Shown here: positions 8,205 to 18,636 of the stretch, piece by piece
Numbering within the stretch: the stretch's first letter is position 1
Layout of the letters: each line of letters starts with the position of its first letter
Assembly (NCBI RefSeq): GCF_021173085.1
Contig: NZ_CP076413.1
Location: 372,001 to 436,000, forward strand
Source of the DNA: Ralstonia wenshanensis
Lineage (GTDB): Bacteria > Pseudomonadota > Gammaproteobacteria > Burkholderiales > Burkholderiaceae
DNA length: 64,000 nucleotides
Reading direction: 5' to 3'
Translations under genes and position numbers: made by a program
Notes under the pieces: model-generated
Database searches by the model: none
What the model saw: only the letters and a program-made list of their open reading frames with translations
What the model was told of the DNA's origin: nothing

Positions 8205-8786
8205 ATGGAACAGTGGATCGACACGCTTTTTGCCACGCTTGCCCTGCCCAAGGTCGGGCTGCCTGCCATCTTCGTCGTCAGTTTCATCTCGGCGACCCTC
8301 CTGCCGCTGGGCTCAGAGCCGGCGGTTTTTGCTTACATCAAGCTCAATCCGGACATGTTCTGGCCGGCCATCGTAGTAGCCACGCTCGGCAACACGCTGG
8401 GCGGTGTGGTCGATTGGTGGATGGGCTACGCGGCCAAGCTGGCGCTGGTGCGCTACCACCTTGCGCGCCGCCGCCGTCAGCACAACACCGAGCACGCCCA
8501 GCACGTGCCGCACCCCAAGCGCCACCGCGAGCCTCCGCTCGATAAAAAATACTTCCGCTGGATGCGCCGCATTGGGCCGGCGTCCCTGTTGGTGTCTTGG
8601 CTGCCCGGCATTGGCGACCCGCTCTGCACGCTGGCCGGCTGGCTGCGCCTGAAGTTCTGGCCCAGCGTCATGTACATGGCCATCGGCAAATTCCTGCGCT
8701 ATCTGGCCATGACTGCGGCCTTGATGACCCTCCCCGACGGCTTCTGGCACGGCATCCTCGGTTGGATCAAGAGCGTGATGATGTGA
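8205..8786 (+). CDS. YqaA family small membrane protein (VTT/DedA-like)
   Basis: 193 residues. Hydrophobic segments near residues 17-40, 50-70, 125-145 and 155-175 are interrupted by a very basic, His-rich loop (RRRRQHNTEHAQH... about 85-112). Motifs PLGSEPAVFAYI, ATLGNTLGGVVDWWMGY and SWLPGIGDPLCTLAGWLRL are those of YqaA proteins, relatives of the DedA/VTT family linked to membrane lipid homeostasis. The central insertion is longer and more charged than in E. coli YqaA. Same strand as the previous gene, 58-nt gap. Function unproven. Confidence 0.82.
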   Translation: MEQWIDTLFATLALPKVGLPAIFVVSFISATLLPLGSEPAVFAYIKLNPDMFWPAIVVATLGNTLGGVVDWWMGYAAKLALVRYHLARRRRQHNTEHAQHVPHPKRHREPPLDKKYFRWMRRIGPASLLVSWLPGIGDPLCTLAGWLRLKFWPSVMYMAIGKFLRYLAMTAALMTLPDGFWHGILGWIKSVMM

Positions 8787-8987
8787 CGTTTGCGTGGTGC
8801 ATGCGGCACTTTGGCGACCTTGCGCTTTTCGCAAGCCATTGAAAACGCGGCGGTTTTGCCGCCCATGTCACCGGCAGGGATACCGTTGCTGCGACGCATC
8901 AACGGCGCACGTTGCAGTACAATCGCCCTTTAAAGACCGCGCGGCTTGGGCCCTCTTTGCCGCGCCCTCCCTCCCCAGCGGCACGCC

Positions 8988-11900
8988 ATGAATGCCCCAC
9001 TTCTGATCGACGCCAAACTCACGGCGCAGGACGCTGCGCCCCGGCTGCGCGAGATTCCCTACAACTACACCTCGTTCTCGGATCGGGAAATCGTCATCCG
9101 TCTGCTGGGCGAGTCTGCGTGGCAAATCCTGGACGAACTGCGCGCCGAGCGTCGCACCGGCCGATCGGCACGCATGCTGTACGAAGTGTTGGGCGACGTT
9201 TGGGTGGTGCGCCGCAACCCCTATCTGCAGGACGACCTGCTCGACAACCCGAAGCGCCGGCAGATGCTGATCGACGCACTCAATCACCGCTTGGCGGAGA
9301 TCGAGAAGCGCCGCGTGGCCGACCACGATTCGCACCACGACCCCGTGGGCGACGAGCGTGCCAGCAAGGTCGAGCAACTGGTCGTGCATGCACGCCGCGC
9401 CGTCAAGGCATTCCAGGAAGAATTCGCCCAGGTGTACGACCTGCGCCGTCGCGCACAGAAGGTGCTCGGCCGCGTCACCGCGAAGGACAACATCAAGTTC
9501 GACGGCCTGTCGCGCGTGTCGCATGTGACCGACGCCACCGACTGGCGGGTCGAATATCCGTTCGTGGTGCTCACGCCCGATACGGAAGAAGAGATTGCCG
9601 GGATCGTCAAGGGCTGCTTCGAGCTGGGTCTGACCATCATCCCGCGCGGAGGCGGCACCGGCTACACCGGCGGCGCCGTGCCGCTCACGCCGTTCTCGGC
9701 CGTCATCAATACGGAAAAGCTGGAGCGGCTGGATGCGGTCGAGATGACGGACCTGCCGGGCGTCGACCATCCCGTGGCGACGATCTACTCGGGCGCCGGT
9801 GTGGTCACGCGTCGCGTGGCAGATGCGGCTGACAAGGCTGGCCTCGTCTTCGCCGTGGACCCGACTTCGATCGACGCGTCGTGCATTGGCGGCAACGTCG
9901 CCATGAACGCGGGCGGCAAGAAGGCCGTGCTGTGGGGCACAGCGCTGGACAACCTCGCCTGGTGGCGCATGGTTGACCCGGATGGCAACTGGCTCGAAGT
10001 CCAGCGCCTCAATCACAACCTCGGCAAGATTCACGACGCGCCGGTCGTCACGTTCGAGCTGAAGTGGTTCGACGGCAACGCGCCGGTCGGCGCCAAGCTG
10101 CTGCGCACCGAAACGCTCACCATCGAAGGCCGCAAGTTCCGCAAGGAAGGGCTCGGCAAGGACGTCACCGACAAGTTCCTGGCCGGCCTGCCCGGCGTGC
10201 AGAAGGAAGGCTGCGACGGCATCATCACGAGCGCGCGCTGGATCCTGCATCGCATGCCCAAGTCGATCCGCACCGTGTGCCTGGAGTTCTTCGGCCAGGC
10301 GCGCGACGCGATCCCGAGCATCGTCGAGATCAAGGACTACCTCGACGCCGAGACCAAGAAGCCCGGCGGCGCGATCCTCGCCGGTCTGGAGCACCTGGAC
10401 GAACGCTACCTGCGCGCGGTCGGCTACGCCACCAAGAGCAAGCGCAACGCGTTTCCGAAGATGGTGCTGATCGGCGACATTGTTGGCGACGACGATGATG
10501 CCGTGGCGCGCGCCACCTCGGAAGTGATTCGCCTGGCCAACGGCAAGAGCGGCGAGGGCTTCGTGGCCGTGAGCCCCGAAGCACGCAAGAAGTTCTGGCT
10601 CGACCGCTCGCGCACGGCCGCGATTGCGAAGCACACCAACGCCTTCAAGATCAACGAAGACGTGGTGATCCCGCTCAATCGCATGGGCGAGTACACCGAC
10701 GGCATCGAGCGCATCAACATCGAACTGTCGATCAAGAGCAAGCTCAAGCTGACCGACGCGCTGCTCGACTTTTTTGCCGGCAGCAACCTGCCGCTGGGCC
10801 GTACCGACGACGCCAACGAGATCCCCAGCGCAGAACTGCTGGAAGACCGCGTGCAACAGGCGCAGCAACTGCTGCGTGCCACGCGTGCACGCTGGCAATA
10901 CCTGCTCGATCATCTCGACACGCCGGTCACCACGGCGCGCGCGAGCCTCATCGGCCTTGGCCTGGGCTACCTTGCGCAGACCATCGACGATCGTCTGGTG
11001 AATCAGCCCGACGCCAACCTGTTCCACCTGCTGCAGGATCGGACGATCCGCGTGTCGTGGAAGGCGGAGATTCGCGCAGAGCTGCGCAAGATCTTCAACG
11101 GCGGCGAGTTCAAGCCGATCCTCGACGAGGCCCAGGCGATCCACAAGAAAGTGCTGCGCGGCCGCGTGTTCGTGGCGCTGCACATGCATGCCGGCGACGG
11201 CAACGTGCACACCAACATCCCCGTCAACTCGGATGACTACGACATGCTGCAGGACGCCCACAAGGCGGTGGCCCGCATCATGACGCTCGCGCGTTCGCTG
11301 GACGGCGTGATCTCGGGCGAGCACGGCATCGGCATCACCAAGCTGGAATTCCTCACCGACGACGAGATCGCCGACTTCGCTGCCTACAAGCGCCGCGTCG
11401 ATCCGAACGGCCGCTTCAACAAGGGCAAGCTGCTGCGCGACATCAACGACCCGCAAGGCCTGGCTGCCGATCTGCGCAACGCCTATACGCCGTCGTTCGG
11501 CCTGATGGGGCATGAGTCGATCATCATGCAGCAGAGCGACATCGGCGCCATCTCGGAGTCGATCAAGGACTGCCTGCGCTGCGGCAAGTGCAAGCCGGTG
11601 TGCGCCACGCACGTGCCGCGCGCCAACCTGCTGTACAGCCCGCGCAACAAGATTCTTGCCACCTCGCTGCTCATCGAGGCCTTCCTGTACGAAGAGCAGA
11701 CGCGCCGCGGTGTGTCGGTCAAGCACTGGGAAGAGTTTGCCGATGTGGGCGACCACTGCACGGTCTGCCACAAGTGCGTGACGCCGTGCCCGGTCAAGAT
11801 CGACTTCGGCGATGTGTCGATGAACATGCGCAACCTGCTGCGCAAGATGGGGCAGAAGAAGTTCAACCCCGGTACCGCAGCGGCGATGTTCTACCTGAAC

Positions 11901-13022
11901 GCGACCAACCCCGAGACGATCAACCTCACGCGCAAGGTGATGTTCGACTGGGGCTACAAGGCGCAGCGTCTGGGCAACGACATCCTGAAGAAATTCGCGA
12001 AGAAGCAGACCGCCCGTCCGCCCGCCACGGTGGGCAAGCCGCCGGTGCGCGAGCAGGTGATTCACTTCATCAACAAGAAGATGCCGGGCAACCTGCCCAA
12101 GAAGACCGCGCGCGCCTTGCTGGACATCGAGGACAACGAGATTGTCCCGATCATCCGCAACCCGAAGGCGACCACGCCGGACAGCGAGGCGGTCTTCTAC
12201 TTCCCGGGCTGCGGCTCGGAGCGCCTCTTCTCGCAGGTGGGTCTGGCCACGCAGGCAATGCTGTGGCACGCCGGCGTGCAAACGGTGCTGCCGCCGGGCT
12301 ACCTGTGCTGCGGTTATCCGCAGCGGGGCACCGGCCAGTTCGACAAGGCCGAGAAGATCGTCACCGATAACCGCGTGCTGTTCCACCGCGTGGCCAACAC
12401 GCTCAATTACCTCGACATCAAGACGGTAGTGGTGAGCTGTGGCACCTGCTACGACCAGCTGGCCGGGTATGAATTCGACAAGATCTTCCCGGGCTGCCGG
12501 ATCATCGACATTCACGAATACCTGCTGGAGAAGGGCGTGAAGATCGACGGTGTGCAGGGCACGCGGTACATGTATCACGACCCTTGTCACACCCCGATCA
12601 AGACCATGGACCCGACCAAGCTGGTCAACCAGCTGATGGGCGGCAACATCGGCGCCGACGGCCAGACCCGCGCGATCGAGAAGAATGACCGCTGCTGCGG
12701 GGAGTCGGGCACGCTGGCGATTTCGCGCCCCGACATTTCCACGCAGGTCCGCTTCCGCAAGGAAGAGGAGATGCAGAAGGGCGCCGACAAGCTGCGCAGC
12801 CTTGGCCAGACCAACGGCCAGGGCGAGGCGTTCAACGGCGACGTGAAGATCCTCACGAGCTGCCCGGCATGTCTGCAGGGTCTGTCGCGCTACACCGAAG
12901 ATGTCTCGGTGCAGGCCGACTACATCGTGGTCGAGATGGCGCGTCATGTGCTCGGCGAGACCTGGCTGCAGGACTACGTTGCGCAGGCCAACGCCGGCGG
13001 CATCGAGCGCGTGCTGGTGTGA
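8988..13022 (+). CDS. giant FAD/iron-sulfur oxidoreductase with N-terminal DUF3683
   Basis: 1344 residues. The N-terminal ~150 residues match the DUF3683 pattern. An FAD-binding PCMH domain follows (about 185-400, with [15 protein letters not shown]), then an FAD-linked oxidase C-terminal domain (about 550-810, [13 protein letters not shown]). Two 4Fe-4S clusters come next: [11 protein letters not shown] (about 862) and [12 protein letters not shown] (about 922). Two CCG cysteine-rich repeats end the protein (FPGCGS...CCGYPQ about 1072; HDPCH...RCCGESG about 1237). It is in effect a GlcD-type and a GlcF-type subunit in one chain, so oxidation of a 2-hydroxyacid such as D-lactate or glycolate is the likely chemistry; the substrate is not determinable here. 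ATG 8988 is in the usual place for [11 protein letters not shown]. It overlaps the next gene by 4 nt. Confidence 0.92.
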   Translation: MNAPLLIDAKLTAQDAAPRLREIPYNYTSFSDREIVIRLLGESAWQILDELRAERRTGRSARMLYEVLGDVWVVRRNPYLQDDLLDNPKRRQMLIDALNHRLAEIEKRRVADHDSHHDPVGDERASKVEQLVVHARRAVKAFQEEFAQVYDLRRRAQKVLGRVTAKDNIKFDGLSRVSHVTDATDWRVEYPFVVLTPDTEEEIAGIVKGCFELGLTIIPRGGGTGYTGGAVPLTPFSAVINTEKLERLDAVEMTDLPGVDHPVATIYSGAGVVTRRVADAADKAGLVFAVDPTSIDASCIGGNVAMNAGGKKAVLWGTALDNLAWWRMVDPDGNWLEVQRLNHNLGKIHDAPVVTFELKWFDGNAPVGAKLLRTETLTIEGRKFRKEGLGKDVTDKFLAGLPGVQKEGCDGIITSARWILHRMPKSIRTVCLEFFGQARDAIPSIVEIKDYLDAETKKPGGAILAGLEHLDERYLRAVGYATKSKRNAFPKMVLIGDIVGDDDDAVARATSEVIRLANGKSGEGFVAVSPEARKKFWLDRSRTAAIAKHTNAFKINEDVVIPLNRMGEYTDGIERINIELSIKSKLKLTDALLDFFAGSNLPLGRTDDANEIPSAELLEDRVQQAQQLLRATRARWQYLLDHLDTPVTTARASLIGLGLGYLAQTIDDRLVNQPDANLFHLLQDRTIRVSWKAEIRAELRKIFNGGEFKPILDEAQAIHKKVLRGRVFVALHMHAGDGNVHTNIPVNSDDYDMLQDAHKAVARIMTLARSLDGVISGEHGIGITKLEFLTDDEIADFAAYKRRVDPNGRFNKGKLLRDINDPQGLAADLRNAYTPSFGLMGHESIIMQQSDIGAISESIKDCLRCGKCKPVCATHVPRANLLYSPRNKILATSLLIEAFLYEEQTRRGVSVKHWEEFADVGDHCTVCHKCVTPCPVKIDFGDVSMNMRNLLRKMGQKKFNPGTAAAMFYLNATNPETINLTRKVMFDWGYKAQRLGNDILKKFAKKQTARPPATVGKPPVREQVIHFINKKMPGNLPKKTARALLDIEDNEIVPIIRNPKATTPDSEAVFYFPGCGSERLFSQVGLATQAMLWHAGVQTVLPPGYLCCGYPQRGTGQFDKAEKIVTDNRVLFHRVANTLNYLDIKTVVVSCGTCYDQLAGYEFDKIFPGCRIIDIHEYLLEKGVKIDGVQGTRYMYHDPCHTPIKTMDPTKLVNQLMGGNIGADGQTRAIEKNDRCCGESGTLAISRPDISTQVRFRKEEEMQKGADKLRSLGQTNGQGEAFNGDVKILTSCPACLQGLSRYTEDVSVQADYIVVEMARHVLGETWLQDYVAQANAGGIERVLV

Positions 13023-13462
13023 CGACGATCGAGCGGACGCCAGGCTGCGCGCTGTGCGAGGCGGATGGCGGCGAGCCCGTCTGGCGTAATGCCAAGGCGC
13101 GCGTGGTGCTGGTCGAGCACGCGCGCTTTCCGGGCTTCTGCCGTGTCATCTGGAACGACCATGTGGCCGAGCAGACCGACTTGTCCGATGCCGATCGCCA
13201 CTGGCTGATGGAAGTCGTCGCCCGGGTCGAGCGCGTGCTGCGCGCCGAACTGGCGCCGGACAAGATCAACCTCGCCAGCTTCGGAAACTTCGTGCCGCAT
13301 CTGCATTGGCACGTCATTCCGCGCTATCGGTGGGATACGCATTTTCCGGAAGCCGTGTGGGGCCCCGAGCAGCGCGCGCCCGATACCGCGCGCATGGCCG
13401 AGATCACGGCCAAGCTGCCGGCGCTGTCGTACGCGCTGCAAGCGGCGCTGGCCGACGCTTGA
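13019..13462 (+). CDS. HIT family protein (nucleotide hydrolase/transferase superfamily)
   Basis: 147 residues. The histidine triad HLHWHVIPR lies near residues 93-101, and an N-terminal CALCE suggests a partial zinc site. HIT proteins hydrolyse or transfer nucleotidyl groups; this branch ([24 protein letters not shown]) is a stand-alone group with no assigned substrate. The start is GTG at 13019 within GTGA, overlapping the stop of the DUF3683 gene, so translation is coupled. A longer upstream reading would overlap that gene by 150 nt and is not credible. Confidence 0.88.
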   Translation: MTTIERTPGCALCEADGGEPVWRNAKARVVLVEHARFPGFCRVIWNDHVAEQTDLSDADRHWLMEVVARVERVLRAELAPDKINLASFGNFVPHLHWHVIPRYRWDTHFPEAVWGPEQRAPDTARMAEITAKLPALSYALQAALADA

Positions 13463-13576
13463 GCCCGTCGGCGATAGCGTCGGGTAACGCCTGGTAACGC
13501 ATCGCCACGTCGTGCGCGGAACCCCTGTGGCGCGCACAACGTCTGACTCTCTTTCTGTTGCGCCAACGCCCTCGCC

Positions 13577-15421
13577 ATGACGACTCCGCGCACCGCCGCC
13601 ACGCCCGATTCCCACAAGGATTCCATCTCCGAACTGACCGTTCATCATGGGCGGCTCAATCTCTCGGAGACCTGGCAACTGATCCGTCCGTACTGGTTTT
13701 CGGATGATCGCCACAAGGCGTGGGGTCTGCTTGCCCTGGTGATCGGCCTGAACCTGTTCCTGGTCTACATGAACGTGCTGTTCACCGATTGGAACCGGCT
13801 TTTCTACAATGCGCTCGAGCAGAAGAACTACGGCGAATTCTGGGCGCAGCTGCTGCGTTTCTCATGGATTGCCGCGCTGCTGATCATTGGCTCGATCATG
13901 CGGCTGTACTACTCGATGATGTTGCAGATGCGCTGGCGGACGTGGATTACCGGCAGCTTCCTCGACGACTGGCTCGGCAAGCAGGCGTTCTACCGCCTCG
14001 AGCAGACGCGCAGCGCCGACAACCCCGACCAGCGGATTGCCGACGACCTGCGCACCTTCACCGATGCAACGCTCACCTTGGCGCTGGGGTTCCTGAATTC
14101 GGCTGTGACGCTGGTGTCGTTCTTCGGCATCCTGTGGGCGGTGTCGGGGCCGCTGGCGTTCAGCCTGGGTGGCCACGACTTCGTGATTCCCGGCTACATG
14201 GTGTGGTTTGCGCTGCTGTACTCGATCGTGGGCTCGGTCATCATCCATTTCGTGGGGCGGCCGCTGATCGGGCTGTCGTTCCAGCAGGAACGTTACGAGG
14301 CGTACTTCCGTTTCCTGCTCGTGCGCGTGCGCGAGAACAGCGAGAGCATTGCCCTGTACCGCGGTGAGCCGACCGAGAAAGCCATCCTGAGCGGCCGTTT
14401 CGAACGCATCCGCACCAACTGGAATCAGTTGATGGACTACACGCGGCGCCTGACTTTCGCCAGTTCCGGCTATGCGCAGTTCGCTATCATCTTTCCATTT
14501 CTGGTGTCTGCGCCACGCTACTTTGGCGGCACACTCACGCTGGGAGGGATGATGCAGGTCGCCACGGCGTTCGGGCAGGTACAGGACGCGATGTCGTGGT
14601 TTGTCACGAACTACCGCACGCTGGTCACCTGGAAAGCGTCCACTAACCGCCTGATCGAATTCCAGCGCGCCATCCGCGCCGCCGAGCGCGAAGAAGAGCA
14701 CCGCGCCGGCGTGCGCGACGTCGAGGTCGAAACAGCGGCCGTACCCGCTATCGAAGCCCGCGGTCTCGCGCTGAACCTCCCGAACCGCAAGCCAGAAGAC
14801 TTGCTGGTCGAGCCATTCGACATGACGCTCGCACGCGGTGAGCGCGTACTCGTCAATGGCCCGTCGGGCTGCGGCAAAAGTACGCTGGTCCGCGCCGTGG
14901 CGGGTATCTGGCCGTATGGCAGCGGCCGCATCGAGGTGCCGGACGATGCCCGCGTCCTGTTCCTGCCGCAGCGCAGCTATCTGCCGTCCGGGACGCTGGC
15001 CGATGCGCTTTCGTATCCGGATCTGGCCACCCAGTACACCGCTGAGCGTCTGACCCAGGTGTTGAACGCGTGCCGGTTGCCGGCACTGACCGACCTGTTG
15101 GACGAGGTGAGCAACTGGAGCCTGCGCCTGTCCCCCGGCGAGCAGCAGCGCCTGGCTTTTGCGCGGGCGTTGCTGCAGCGCCCCGATTACCTTTTCCTCG
15201 ACGAGGCCACCAGCGCACTCGACGAAGACACCGAGGCGTTCATGTACAGCCTGATGCTCGAATCGATGCCTGATGTGACCATCGTCAGCGTGGCACATCG
15301 CAGCACGGTGGCACGATTCCACCATCGCCGCCTGCGCTACATCCCCGAGGGCGATCCGTTGACTGCGGTAAGCTATCGGGTGGTGGAAGAGCCTGCGCAC
15401 ATGGCGCTGGCAGCTTCCTGA
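13577..15421 (+). CDS. SbmA/BacA-like ABC transporter, fused permease and ATPase (YddA type)
   Basis: 614 residues. The N-terminal ~380 residues form an SbmA/BacA-like membrane domain ([47 protein letters not shown]). The C-terminal ATPase has Walker [10 protein letters not shown] (about 428), signature LSPGEQQR (about 517) and Walker B YLFLDEAT (about 537). Relatives transport peptides or cobalamin across the inner membrane; members with an ATPase are the YddA/Rv1819c group. The usual Q-loop region reads [15 protein letters not shown]. It begins 114 nt after the HIT gene. Substrate unknown. Confidence 0.9.
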   Translation: MTTPRTAATPDSHKDSISELTVHHGRLNLSETWQLIRPYWFSDDRHKAWGLLALVIGLNLFLVYMNVLFTDWNRLFYNALEQKNYGEFWAQLLRFSWIAALLIIGSIMRLYYSMMLQMRWRTWITGSFLDDWLGKQAFYRLEQTRSADNPDQRIADDLRTFTDATLTLALGFLNSAVTLVSFFGILWAVSGPLAFSLGGHDFVIPGYMVWFALLYSIVGSVIIHFVGRPLIGLSFQQERYEAYFRFLLVRVRENSESIALYRGEPTEKAILSGRFERIRTNWNQLMDYTRRLTFASSGYAQFAIIFPFLVSAPRYFGGTLTLGGMMQVATAFGQVQDAMSWFVTNYRTLVTWKASTNRLIEFQRAIRAAEREEEHRAGVRDVEVETAAVPAIEARGLALNLPNRKPEDLLVEPFDMTLARGERVLVNGPSGCGKSTLVRAVAGIWPYGSGRIEVPDDARVLFLPQRSYLPSGTLADALSYPDLATQYTAERLTQVLNACRLPALTDLLDEVSNWSLRLSPGEQQRLAFARALLQRPDYLFLDEATSALDEDTEAFMYSLMLESMPDVTIVSVAHRSTVARFHHRRLRYIPEGDPLTAVSYRVVEEPAHMALAAS

Positions 15422-15454
15422 AACGCAGTTTTTTGACTCGACGAGACGTTTTTC

Positions 15455-15871
15455 ATGGCCGGACTTTCCGCCGACACCCCGCACCCGACCGGCATCACCG
15501 TGCATACGCAATCACGCGTGCTGGAGATCGCCTTTGCCGATGGCAAGCAATTCAGCCTGCCGTTCGAATACCTGCGCGTGCTGTCGCCGTCGGCCGAAGT
15601 GCAGGGGCACGGCCCCGGCCAGGAAGTGTTGCAGACCGGCAAGCGCGAGGTGGGCATCGTCGGCGTCGAGCCGGTGGGCAATTACGCGATCCGGCCGCTG
15701 TTCTCCGACGGCCACGATTCGGGCATCTTCGATTGGGCTTACCTGTACCGCCTCGGCATCGAGCACGACATGCTGTGGCAGGCCTATCTCGATCGCCTGG
15801 CCGCTGCCGGCGTCGACCGTGACGCCCCGATGGCCGAGAACGCCGGTCACGCCTGCGGCCACAGCCACTGA
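15455..15871 (+). CDS. DUF971 protein (gamma-butyrobetaine hydroxylase-like N-terminal domain)
   Basis: 138 residues. The DUF971 core is clear: [31 protein letters not shown], then [36 protein letters not shown]. The same fold is the N-terminal part of gamma-butyrobetaine hydroxylases, and stand-alone versions are tied to iron-sulfur assembly in some organisms. The C-terminus ends in a short His/Cys tail (HACGHSH) that could bind metal; this is inference. It lies 53 nt before ubiE on the same strand. Confidence 0.9.
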   Translation: MAGLSADTPHPTGITVHTQSRVLEIAFADGKQFSLPFEYLRVLSPSAEVQGHGPGQEVLQTGKREVGIVGVEPVGNYAIRPLFSDGHDSGIFDWAYLYRLGIEHDMLWQAYLDRLAAAGVDRDAPMAENAGHACGHSH

Positions 15872-15923
15872 TTTCCGATTCACTTCGCAGCGCCTGCGCG
15901 CTGCATCCGTATCCCTTTCTGTC

Positions 15924-16655
15924 ATGAGCCAAACCCACTTCGGATTCCAGCAGGTCGAAGAGCAGGAGAAGGCCGGCAAGGTTGCCGGCGTGTTCCATTC
16001 CGTCGCGAGCAAGTACGACGTGATGAACGACCTGATGTCCGGCGGCCTGCACCGCGTGTGGAAGATGTTCACCATCGCCCAGGCAGCGGTGCGCCCGGGC
16101 TACAAGGTGCTCGATATTGCCGGGGGCACAGGTGATCTGGCCAAGGCTTTCGCGCGCCAGGCAGGTCCTACCGGCGAGGTGTGGCTGACCGACATCAACG
16201 AGTCGATGCTGCGCGTCGGCCGTGACCGCCTGCTCGACGCCGGCGTGCTGACGCCCACCGCGCTGTGCGACGCCGAGCACATTCCCTTTCCGAATGCTTA
16301 CTTCGATGTGGTGACAGTGGCTTTCGGCTTGCGCAACATGACGCACAAGGATCGCGCGCTCGCTGAAATGCGCCGCGTGGTGAAGCCAGGGGGCAAGGTC
16401 ATGGTGCTCGAGTTCTCCAAGGTGTGGCAGCCGCTGGAGAAGGCCTACGACCTGTACTCGTTCAAGGTGCTGCCGTGGTTGGGCAGCAAAGTGGCGGGCG
16501 ACCCCGAGAGCTACCGCTACCTGGCCGAGTCCATCCGCATGCACCCGGATCAGGAAACGCTCAAGCAGATGATGGAACAGGCCGGATTGGACTCGGTCGA
16601 ATACTTCAATCTGACAGCGGGGGTCGTGGCGCTGCACGTCGGCCGTCGCCTCTAA
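15924..16655 (+). CDS. ubiE: ubiquinone/menaquinone C-methyltransferase
   Basis: 243 residues. SAM-dependent C-methylation of the demethylated quinone ring in ubiquinone (and menaquinone) synthesis, at the inner membrane face. The SAM motif [12 protein letters not shown] lies at 62-73. The UbiE signatures [17 protein letters not shown] (31-47) and [16 protein letters not shown] are present, as is [26 protein letters not shown] is the usual start. It heads a ubiquinone block with ubiJ and ubiB downstream, but a Tim44-like gene and a terminator intervene. Confidence 0.97.
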   Translation: MSQTHFGFQQVEEQEKAGKVAGVFHSVASKYDVMNDLMSGGLHRVWKMFTIAQAAVRPGYKVLDIAGGTGDLAKAFARQAGPTGEVWLTDINESMLRVGRDRLLDAGVLTPTALCDAEHIPFPNAYFDVVTVAFGLRNMTHKDRALAEMRRVVKPGGKVMVLEFSKVWQPLEKAYDLYSFKVLPWLGSKVAGDPESYRYLAESIRMHPDQETLKQMMEQAGLDSVEYFNLTAGVVALHVGRRL

Positions 16656-16782
16656 GTGTTTCCGTCGTTCCACCAGATGGGCGATGTAGCGCGCTGCGGC
16701 GATATGCCACGATCCTTCACATTGAATTTCGGCATTGACGTCTTCATCTAACGGCGTCACTGCCATTGGAGAGAAGACAGCG

Positions 16783-17832
16783 ATGAGTTTGCACTGGGGT
16801 GGAAAATTGATGGCGGGCGCGCTGGTCGCGACGCTCGCACTGGGCACGGCAATCGACGCCAACGCCAAGCGCATGGGCGGCAGCCGCAGCATCGGCAAGC
16901 AGTCGTCCACCGTGACGCAACGCCAACAGACGCCGCCGGCCACAACGCCGTCGCCGACACAGCAGGCCGCACCCGCCGCGCAACCCTCGCCGGCTGCACC
17001 GGCTCCGACGGCGCCGGCCGCAAAGCCCGGACGTAACTGGGGCGGCATGCTGGGTGGCTTGGCAGCCGGTCTGGGTATCGGTTATCTGCTGTCGAAGTTC
17101 GGTCTGGGCGCGGGCCTTGCCTCGTTGTTGTCGAACCTGATCCTGATCGCGCTCGTCGCGTTCGTGGTGATGTGGATCATCCGCAAGGTGCGCGGCAGCC
17201 GTCCGCAAGGTCCGGCCTACGCCACGGGTGGCCCGTCGCTTGGCGGTGACCGTGAGCCGTACGTGCCGCAACCTGCCGCACCGGCCCCGCAGGCTTCCGC
17301 ACCGGCGGCCGCATCGCTCAACACCAGCAATACGTCGGGCCTGGGCGCTGGCGCGGCAACCGCTGCGCAGTCGTGGAACCTGGGTGGTCCGGCGGCTTCC
17401 AGCGCGCAGGCCATCAACGCGCAGCCTGCTGCGGCCGCACCACAGCAGCCGTGGGGCGTGCCGGCAGATTTCGACACGCAAGCCTTCCTGCGCAACGCCA
17501 AGGTCTACTTCATCCGCCTGCAGGCGGCTTGGGATGCCGGCAATCTCAATGACATCCGCGAATTCACCACGCCGGAGATGTTTGCCGAGATCAAGATGGA
17601 CCTGGCTGACCGCGGCACGTCGCCCAACAAGACCGACGTCGTCTCGGTCGAAGCCGAAATGCTGGGCATCGAAACGCAAGCCGCCGAGTACCTCGCGAGC
17701 GTGCGCTTCTCGGGCATGATCCGCGAAGAAGCCAATGCGCCGGCGCAGCCGTTTGCCGAGGTATGGAACCTGACCAAGCCGACGCAGGGGGCGGGTGGCT
17801 GGGTGTTGGCGGGTATCCAGCAGCTGCAGTGA
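16783..17832 (+). CDS. Tim44-like domain membrane protein
   Basis: 349 residues. The signal or anchor covers residues 1-26 (GALVATLALGTAIDANAKR). A Gln/Ala/Pro-rich linker follows (about 35-80), then Gly-rich hydrophobic segments (GGMLGGLAAGLGIGYLL; LILIALVAFVVMWII, about 85-135), another Ala/Pro linker, and a C-terminal Tim44-like (Tim44/MBA1) domain from about 225 (FLRNAKVYFIRLQAAWDAGNLNDIREFTTPEMF). Bacterial members are inner-membrane proteins of unknown role. ATG 16783 follows GGAGAG. It sits between ubiE and ubiJ, ending at a strong terminator, so its transcript is separate from ubiJB. Confidence 0.9.
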   Translation: MSLHWGGKLMAGALVATLALGTAIDANAKRMGGSRSIGKQSSTVTQRQQTPPATTPSPTQQAAPAAQPSPAAPAPTAPAAKPGRNWGGMLGGLAAGLGIGYLLSKFGLGAGLASLLSNLILIALVAFVVMWIIRKVRGSRPQGPAYATGGPSLGGDREPYVPQPAAPAPQASAPAAASLNTSNTSGLGAGAATAAQSWNLGGPAASSAQAINAQPAAAAPQQPWGVPADFDTQAFLRNAKVYFIRLQAAWDAGNLNDIREFTTPEMFAEIKMDLADRGTSPNKTDVVSVEAEMLGIETQAAEYLASVRFSGMIREEANAPAQPFAEVWNLTKPTQGAGGWVLAGIQQLQ

Positions 17833-17888
17833 TGCTGTAACAACTTGAAGCGCCGCAAAACGGCCGTTTCAACATTCCCCGTAAAATA

Positions 17889-17919
17889 GGGCCCGACCGT
17901 CTGGTTCGGGCCCTTTTTT
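17889..17919 (+). terminator. rho-independent terminator after the Tim44-like gene
   Basis: Stem GGGCCCGA (17889-17896) / TCGGGCCC (17906-17913), 9-nt loop, then six T. It lies 57 nt past the stop. Confidence 0.92.
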
Positions 17920-17979
17920 GTCGCCAGCCGCCAGCCCGCTTCTTGCTGCTTTCTTGCTGTTTTTGCGCACCATCACCGC

Positions 17980-18636
17980 ATGTCTTCGACAGCCACTTCG
18001 TCTCCGTTTCCGCTTGTGCTGATGCAGCCGCTGCTGCTCGCGCTCAACCATCTGCTGCGCCAGGAGCCCTGGGCGCAGGAGACACTGCGGCCGTTCGCGG
18101 GTCGCGTCGCACGCTTTAACCTGGCACCCATGTCGATGACGTTGCAGGTGGATGCCACAGGCTTGGTGACCGCTCCCGACCCTGATGTTGAACCGGCCGT
18201 GACGGTTGTCGTACCCCTGGCAGCCGCTGCCGGCGATTACGCAACGGGCGGGCAGGCCGCCGTGCTCAAGCACGTGCGCATCGAGGGCGAGGCCGAATTT
18301 GCCAACGTGCTGTCCACGCTGCTGCGCAATCTACGCTGGGATGCGGCGGAAGATCTCTCGCGCGTGTTTGGCGATGTGATCGCGCAGCGTATGGTGAGCG
18401 GCGCGCAGGCCGCCCGCACCGAGGCCACGCGCGTCAGCCGTTCGCTGGCGGAATCGGTGGCGTCGTACCTGACCGATGAGCAACCGACGCTCGTGCGCCA
18501 TGCGCGCCTCGCGCAGTTCGCCGCCGATGTGGCGGCACTGCGTGATGCCGAAGCGCGTCTGGTCAAGCGGCTGGAGCGGCTCGAAAAGCTCCCGCGACCT
18601 GCTGCCCGGACCGCTCGTCAGGGTGAATCGGCATGA
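17980..18636 (+). CDS. ubiJ: ubiquinone biosynthesis accessory factor UbiJ (SCP2 domain)
   Basis: 218 residues. An SCP2-like lipid-binding domain fills the N-terminal part ([21 protein letters not shown] ... [44 protein letters not shown]). A helical C-terminus ends in [12 protein letters not shown]. UbiJ binds ubiquinone intermediates and scaffolds the soluble Ubi complex. Overlap of its stop with the ubiB start (ATGA, 18633-18636) supports the assignment. Sequence of this family is poorly conserved, so context carries much weight. Confidence 0.88.
   Translation: MSSTATSSPFPLVLMQPLLLALNHLLRQEPWAQETLRPFAGRVARFNLAPMSMTLQVDATGLVTAPDPDVEPAVTVVVPLAAAAGDYATGGQAAVLKHVRIEGEAEFANVLSTLLRNLRWDAAEDLSRVFGDVIAQRMVSGAQAARTEATRVSRSLAESVASYLTDEQPTLVRHARLAQFAADVAALRDAEARLVKRLERLEKLPRPAARTARQGESA

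Noticed and set aside
8868-12947. A 1359-residue open frame on the minus strand
   Set aside because: It is the exact antisense of the DUF3683 gene, with Arg/His/Ala-rich text and no domains; long shadows are expected at this GC content.
13482-13500. GGTAACGC repeated twice between the HIT and ABC genes
   Set aside because: Only two short copies with no dyad; too little to call a site.
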